A stretch of 64,000 nt of DNA from the NCBI GenBank assembly GCA_034509425.1, contig JAVTVJ010000023.1, positions 620,001 to 684,000 of the forward strand, in the 5' to 3' direction. The translations under genes were made by a program, and so were the position numbers. The notes beneath the pieces are model-generated. The model searched no databases and had not been told where the DNA came from. It worked only from the letters and a program-made list of their open reading frames with translations. This DNA comes from Eopsaltria australis (lineage: Eukaryota > Chordata > Aves > Passeriformes > Petroicidae). Of the stretch, positions 61,090-64,000 are shown piece after piece. Within the stretch, counting starts at the first letter, position 1, and each line of letters opens with the position of its first letter.

Positions 61090-61969
61090 GGATTTTTAGT
61101 GGGAAGGGTTAGGAGTTGCCAAATGTGGCAGCCTGAGAGAGGCAGAGCAGCAGCAGCAGCCCTGTGTCCCCAGGTGCAGGCAGCTGTGGTGCTGAGCAGC
61201 TGCTCCTGACACAGCATGGGTGGGTCAGGGCACTCCCATCCCAGGCAGGAACACTCAGCATCCACACAAACACAAACAGCACCAGTGGCCTCGTCCTGTT
61301 CCCCTCTCCAGCTGAGTAGGATGACAGCTTGTTAGGAAATATGCACGTACATTCAGTGGGGATCCACTGGAAACTGGCCCCAGAGTCCATGTGGCACTCG
61401 GGTCTGTGATCCTGTCACCTCACACAGATGGGAGCATGCAGAGGGGCCTCTCCATTGACTCCTGGTCTTCCTGTAGCTGTCCTGGACCTCCTGTAGGCAA
61501 CTCCCAGCTTCTGTGGTCTCAGCAGTATTTGTCTTGTGGCTGCTTTCATGCCTGCCTTCCAAAGCTTTTATTCTACTTGCCAGCCAGCCCAGCTACATGG
61601 TCAGCAGTGGTCACAGATGTCCCTACACACTGTGCATGCTGTCTCTTGTTCCAGTCGCTGGCAGGACACATCCATGGACATCCTGACCTGTGCTCCAGCT
61701 CTGGTTCCTGTCACCTCCATACATCACATGCACACAGATCATTGGAAGAGGCTTAGATCTGAAATAAGGGAGCAGGAATAAGAAGCTGGAGAGAGGGTTG
61801 CAAGCTGGTGAAGTCCTGGTGCAGGGTCTTCCAACCAAATTCTCTGTACTGTCAAATTTCTTTTTTCATGTCTACCATACAGGTAGGAAACTAGAGGTTT
61901 TTTTTAGAAATTCCTGAAATCCAAAGGAAGAGGATGGTCAATTCCTTGAATTACAGGTAATGATACTGG
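61090..61969. other. Non-coding DNA, nothing recognised
   Basis: A short (CAG)n run lies at 61145-61160. The 121-codon frame at 61391-61756 has no recognisable domain. Confidence 0.5.
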
Positions 61970-62410
61970 TACCCATTTCTAGGAGAAGCAGTGACAAACT
62001 GAAGGGAGACCAGTGGAGGGCCAGGAGGAAAGTTTGGACCTGGAGCACATGGCATAGGAGGGATGGTGGAGAAGAGAAAGCTAAGCAGCATCCAGATGCT
62101 TCCTTCTGCTTCCTGAAAACGGCTATACATAAACCAAAGCTGGGCTCCTCTCTGAGTTGCAAACTCACAAGGCAGGAGGCAAGAAACATGAGTTGTGACA
62201 GGGGAAATTATAAGCACTTATTTGAAAAAAAAAATACTGAAAAACATTTGAATGACAAGGGTGGTGAAGTACTGGCAGAGGTGTCTCAGAGGCTGTGGAA
62301 GCTGTTGTTCAGAGCTGAGCAAGGTGCTGAGCAGCTTGATTTCACTTTGATATTGACCCTACTCCAAGCAGCAGTTTGGGCTGGGTGAATTGCAGGACAC
62401 CCCTTCAGGG
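61970..62410 (+). mobile_element. CR1 LINE fragment, strongly diverged
   Basis: Sense CR1 blocks are still traceable in order: 'gtgacaaactgaagggagac', 'cagtggagggccaggagg', then 'caagggtggtgaagtactgg', 'cagaggtgtctcagaggctg' and 'tggaagctgttgttcagagc', and finally 'gtttgggctgggtgaattgc' and 'aggacaccccttcagggt'. These follow the end of ORF2 and the 3' UTR of an older CR1 type. The 142-codon frame at 61960-62388 runs through this relic and should not be taken as a gene. Confidence 0.68.
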
Positions 62411-64000
62411 TAAATACTCCCTGAATCAAGCATTTAAAAAAATTTTTTTTTTAAACTCTGTCCATTTGTCTTTTCAAAATGTGAAATATCAGAAAAAAAT
62501 AAATCTCCATAGCTGTAAAGGCCTTTAAAACTTGTTTTAGAAATAAATAACTCTCAAGAAACTATGGACTTACAGGACATTCAAAGAAAATTGTCTGAGA
62601 TGATATTCAACCAGCAAAAAAGATTTTTTGTATTGAATTTTCAGAGCAGTTCTTTAAAGTTCTAGACCCAAAATACTTGCAGTTGGAGTTGCTTTTTGAA
62701 TTCTCCAGAGTAATTCCAACAATCTGTGGAAAAGCTGTAGTGTTTTATTAAATTTTGTTGGCATTTACAGTTGGGGAATTTAAGGGAATAATTAGCAATA
62801 ATCTTCAATAGTATCTGTGTAACATTCAAGCCTGCAGAGTTGAAAATGACAGTGTTTTTATTCCTGTCACCCCTAGCCTTCACCAATCTAACTTCCAGTA
62901 CTTTCTCATCCCTGCACAAACTCGGGAGACATATGAAATACTGATCACCATTTACAAAACCTTACCTTGTTTAGCCTTGAAATGCTGGCACTCAGCTGCA
63001 GCTCTAAATTCACTCTTCTTTCAAAACCATTTTTCTGAGTTAACACTGGATGCACTTTGGAGCTGTAACTGCAGTACAGAAGATCAGATAGTGGGCAGGG
63101 AACTGTTGACTTAAAATAAAAATATTTTCCTAAATATGCTTACAAGATGTTCAGATTTGTTCAGAGCTGTATGGTATCTGAAAGGTGAAAGGGTTGGGGA
63201 GTAGCTGAACTGAAAGCAAATCTCTCTGTAGAAGGACTGTAATAGCACATTTTAATCTCCAGCATTAGTAACAAAGCAAAACAAGCCCTGCTTGTCCGTA
63301 CTGGGCTGCTCTGTGATTTGAGAGAGCTGCTTTTACTGCTACAACCACAGGATTATCAGTAATGCCTGGTATGAAATGCATTCATTGAGTTCCCTGCCCT
63401 GGCTTCAAGCCTTGCCTGGAGTCACATTTCAGCCCTGTTGGCCCTTCCTCGTGGCTGTCACTCGACTCCACTGGCTCGGCACTGTTTCTGTGAGATGCTA
63501 CGACTATCAGTGCTCTGCCCATAAAGAAAAAGCTGAAATTCTCCTGTCCTCAGCCTGCCTGAAAACCATTGTGGTTTAGGGGTTGTCTGAACTCCAGAAA
63601 AGTATCCAATTAAGGTATCTCCTGGAAAAAAGTTCTATTTCACATTCAGTGTCTCTAAAACGTCTGCAAGGATGATGAGGAAATTAGAAGAAAATGACAG
63701 CAGATACTGAAAAAACAATATGGATTTGAAAAATAAGCAGATTAAAAATAAAAGAATCCGTGTCAACCAGCAACAAGGGAATATTTAATTCACTAGCAGT
63801 TAATTGCAGTGACTCCATGTGTTTCAGATATTGGGAAATCACTTATTTCTAAGTAAAAAGTCCTTTTTTTATGAGGTTGATTTGTCTCTATGATATGTAT
63901 GCACTCCTGTATTTGTAACCACAAGAGCTCCAAATGGGATGTTTTAAGAAGACACTACAATAGCTTGGATATAGCTCAATGCAGATGTTTGTTAAGATCT
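62411..64000. other. Non-coding DNA, nothing recognised
   Basis: AT-rich, with short A/T homopolymers near 62437-62453. No gene, RNA or repeat is recognised up to the window end. Confidence 0.5.

Noticed and set aside
61780..61850. Possible CR1 3' end ('gggtcttccaaccaaattct')
   Set aside because: Too short and without the other conserved blocks; left unassigned.
61960..62388. 142-codon frame rich in charged residues
   Set aside because: It runs across diverged CR1 3' sequence that is not coding in the element.
1..64000. Bacterial or phage systems, CRISPR arrays, tRNA or rRNA genes
   Set aside because: No regularly spaced repeats, no ribosome-binding-site-led gene runs and no cloverleaf or rRNA blocks recognised; the repeats identify avian nuclear DNA.

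Overview
This window looks like ordinary nuclear DNA from a bird. The evidence is the repeat content. There are at least ten degraded CR1 LINE fragments in both orientations, several with the typical avian CR1 3' end (a 'cccttccaacccaaacca' block followed by ATTCYRTG-like octamers). There is one avian-type ERVL solo LTR, and a few very old tRNA-derived (MIR/CORE-like) SINEs. Repeat density is low, base composition is AT-leaning, and there are no compact operons or long open frames. I cannot name the species or chromosome.

Layout. 1-12240 is non-coding with one short tandem duplication, a possible old SINE tail, a GATA-motif cluster near 10.0-10.1 kb and a CR1 3' end at 11.6 kb. 12.24-12.60 kb is the one gene-like spot: a local CpG peak (17 CpGs in about 225 bp, in a window otherwise poor in CpG) followed by an ATG in good context, a 33-codon signal-peptide-like frame and a consensus splice donor. 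It reads as the promoter and first coding exon of a plus-strand gene for a secreted or membrane protein that I could not identify. 12.6-64 kb would then be a very long first intron, with no further exon I can support. It carries the ERVL LTR (21.9-22.4 kb), most CR1 copies (the longest at 42.0-43.0 kb is a dead reverse-transcriptase fragment), microsatellites, AT-rich tracts, and several motif-dense stretches that could be conserved enhancers (23.1-23.5, 34.0-34.2, 48.4-48.6 kb).

Nearly all open frames of 60-184 codons look like chance: they have no recognisable domains, several overlap on both strands, and some lie inside repeats. No rRNA, tRNA, CRISPR array, bacterial gene or clearly novel coding system was seen. 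The observations most worth following are the candidate first exon at 12501-12600, a perfect 14-bp hairpin at 46350-46385, the CpG- and SOX-motif-containing element at 23.1-23.2 kb, and the acceptor-like site at 53069. All identifications come from reading and from memory of family consensus sequences; no alignment or search was run.
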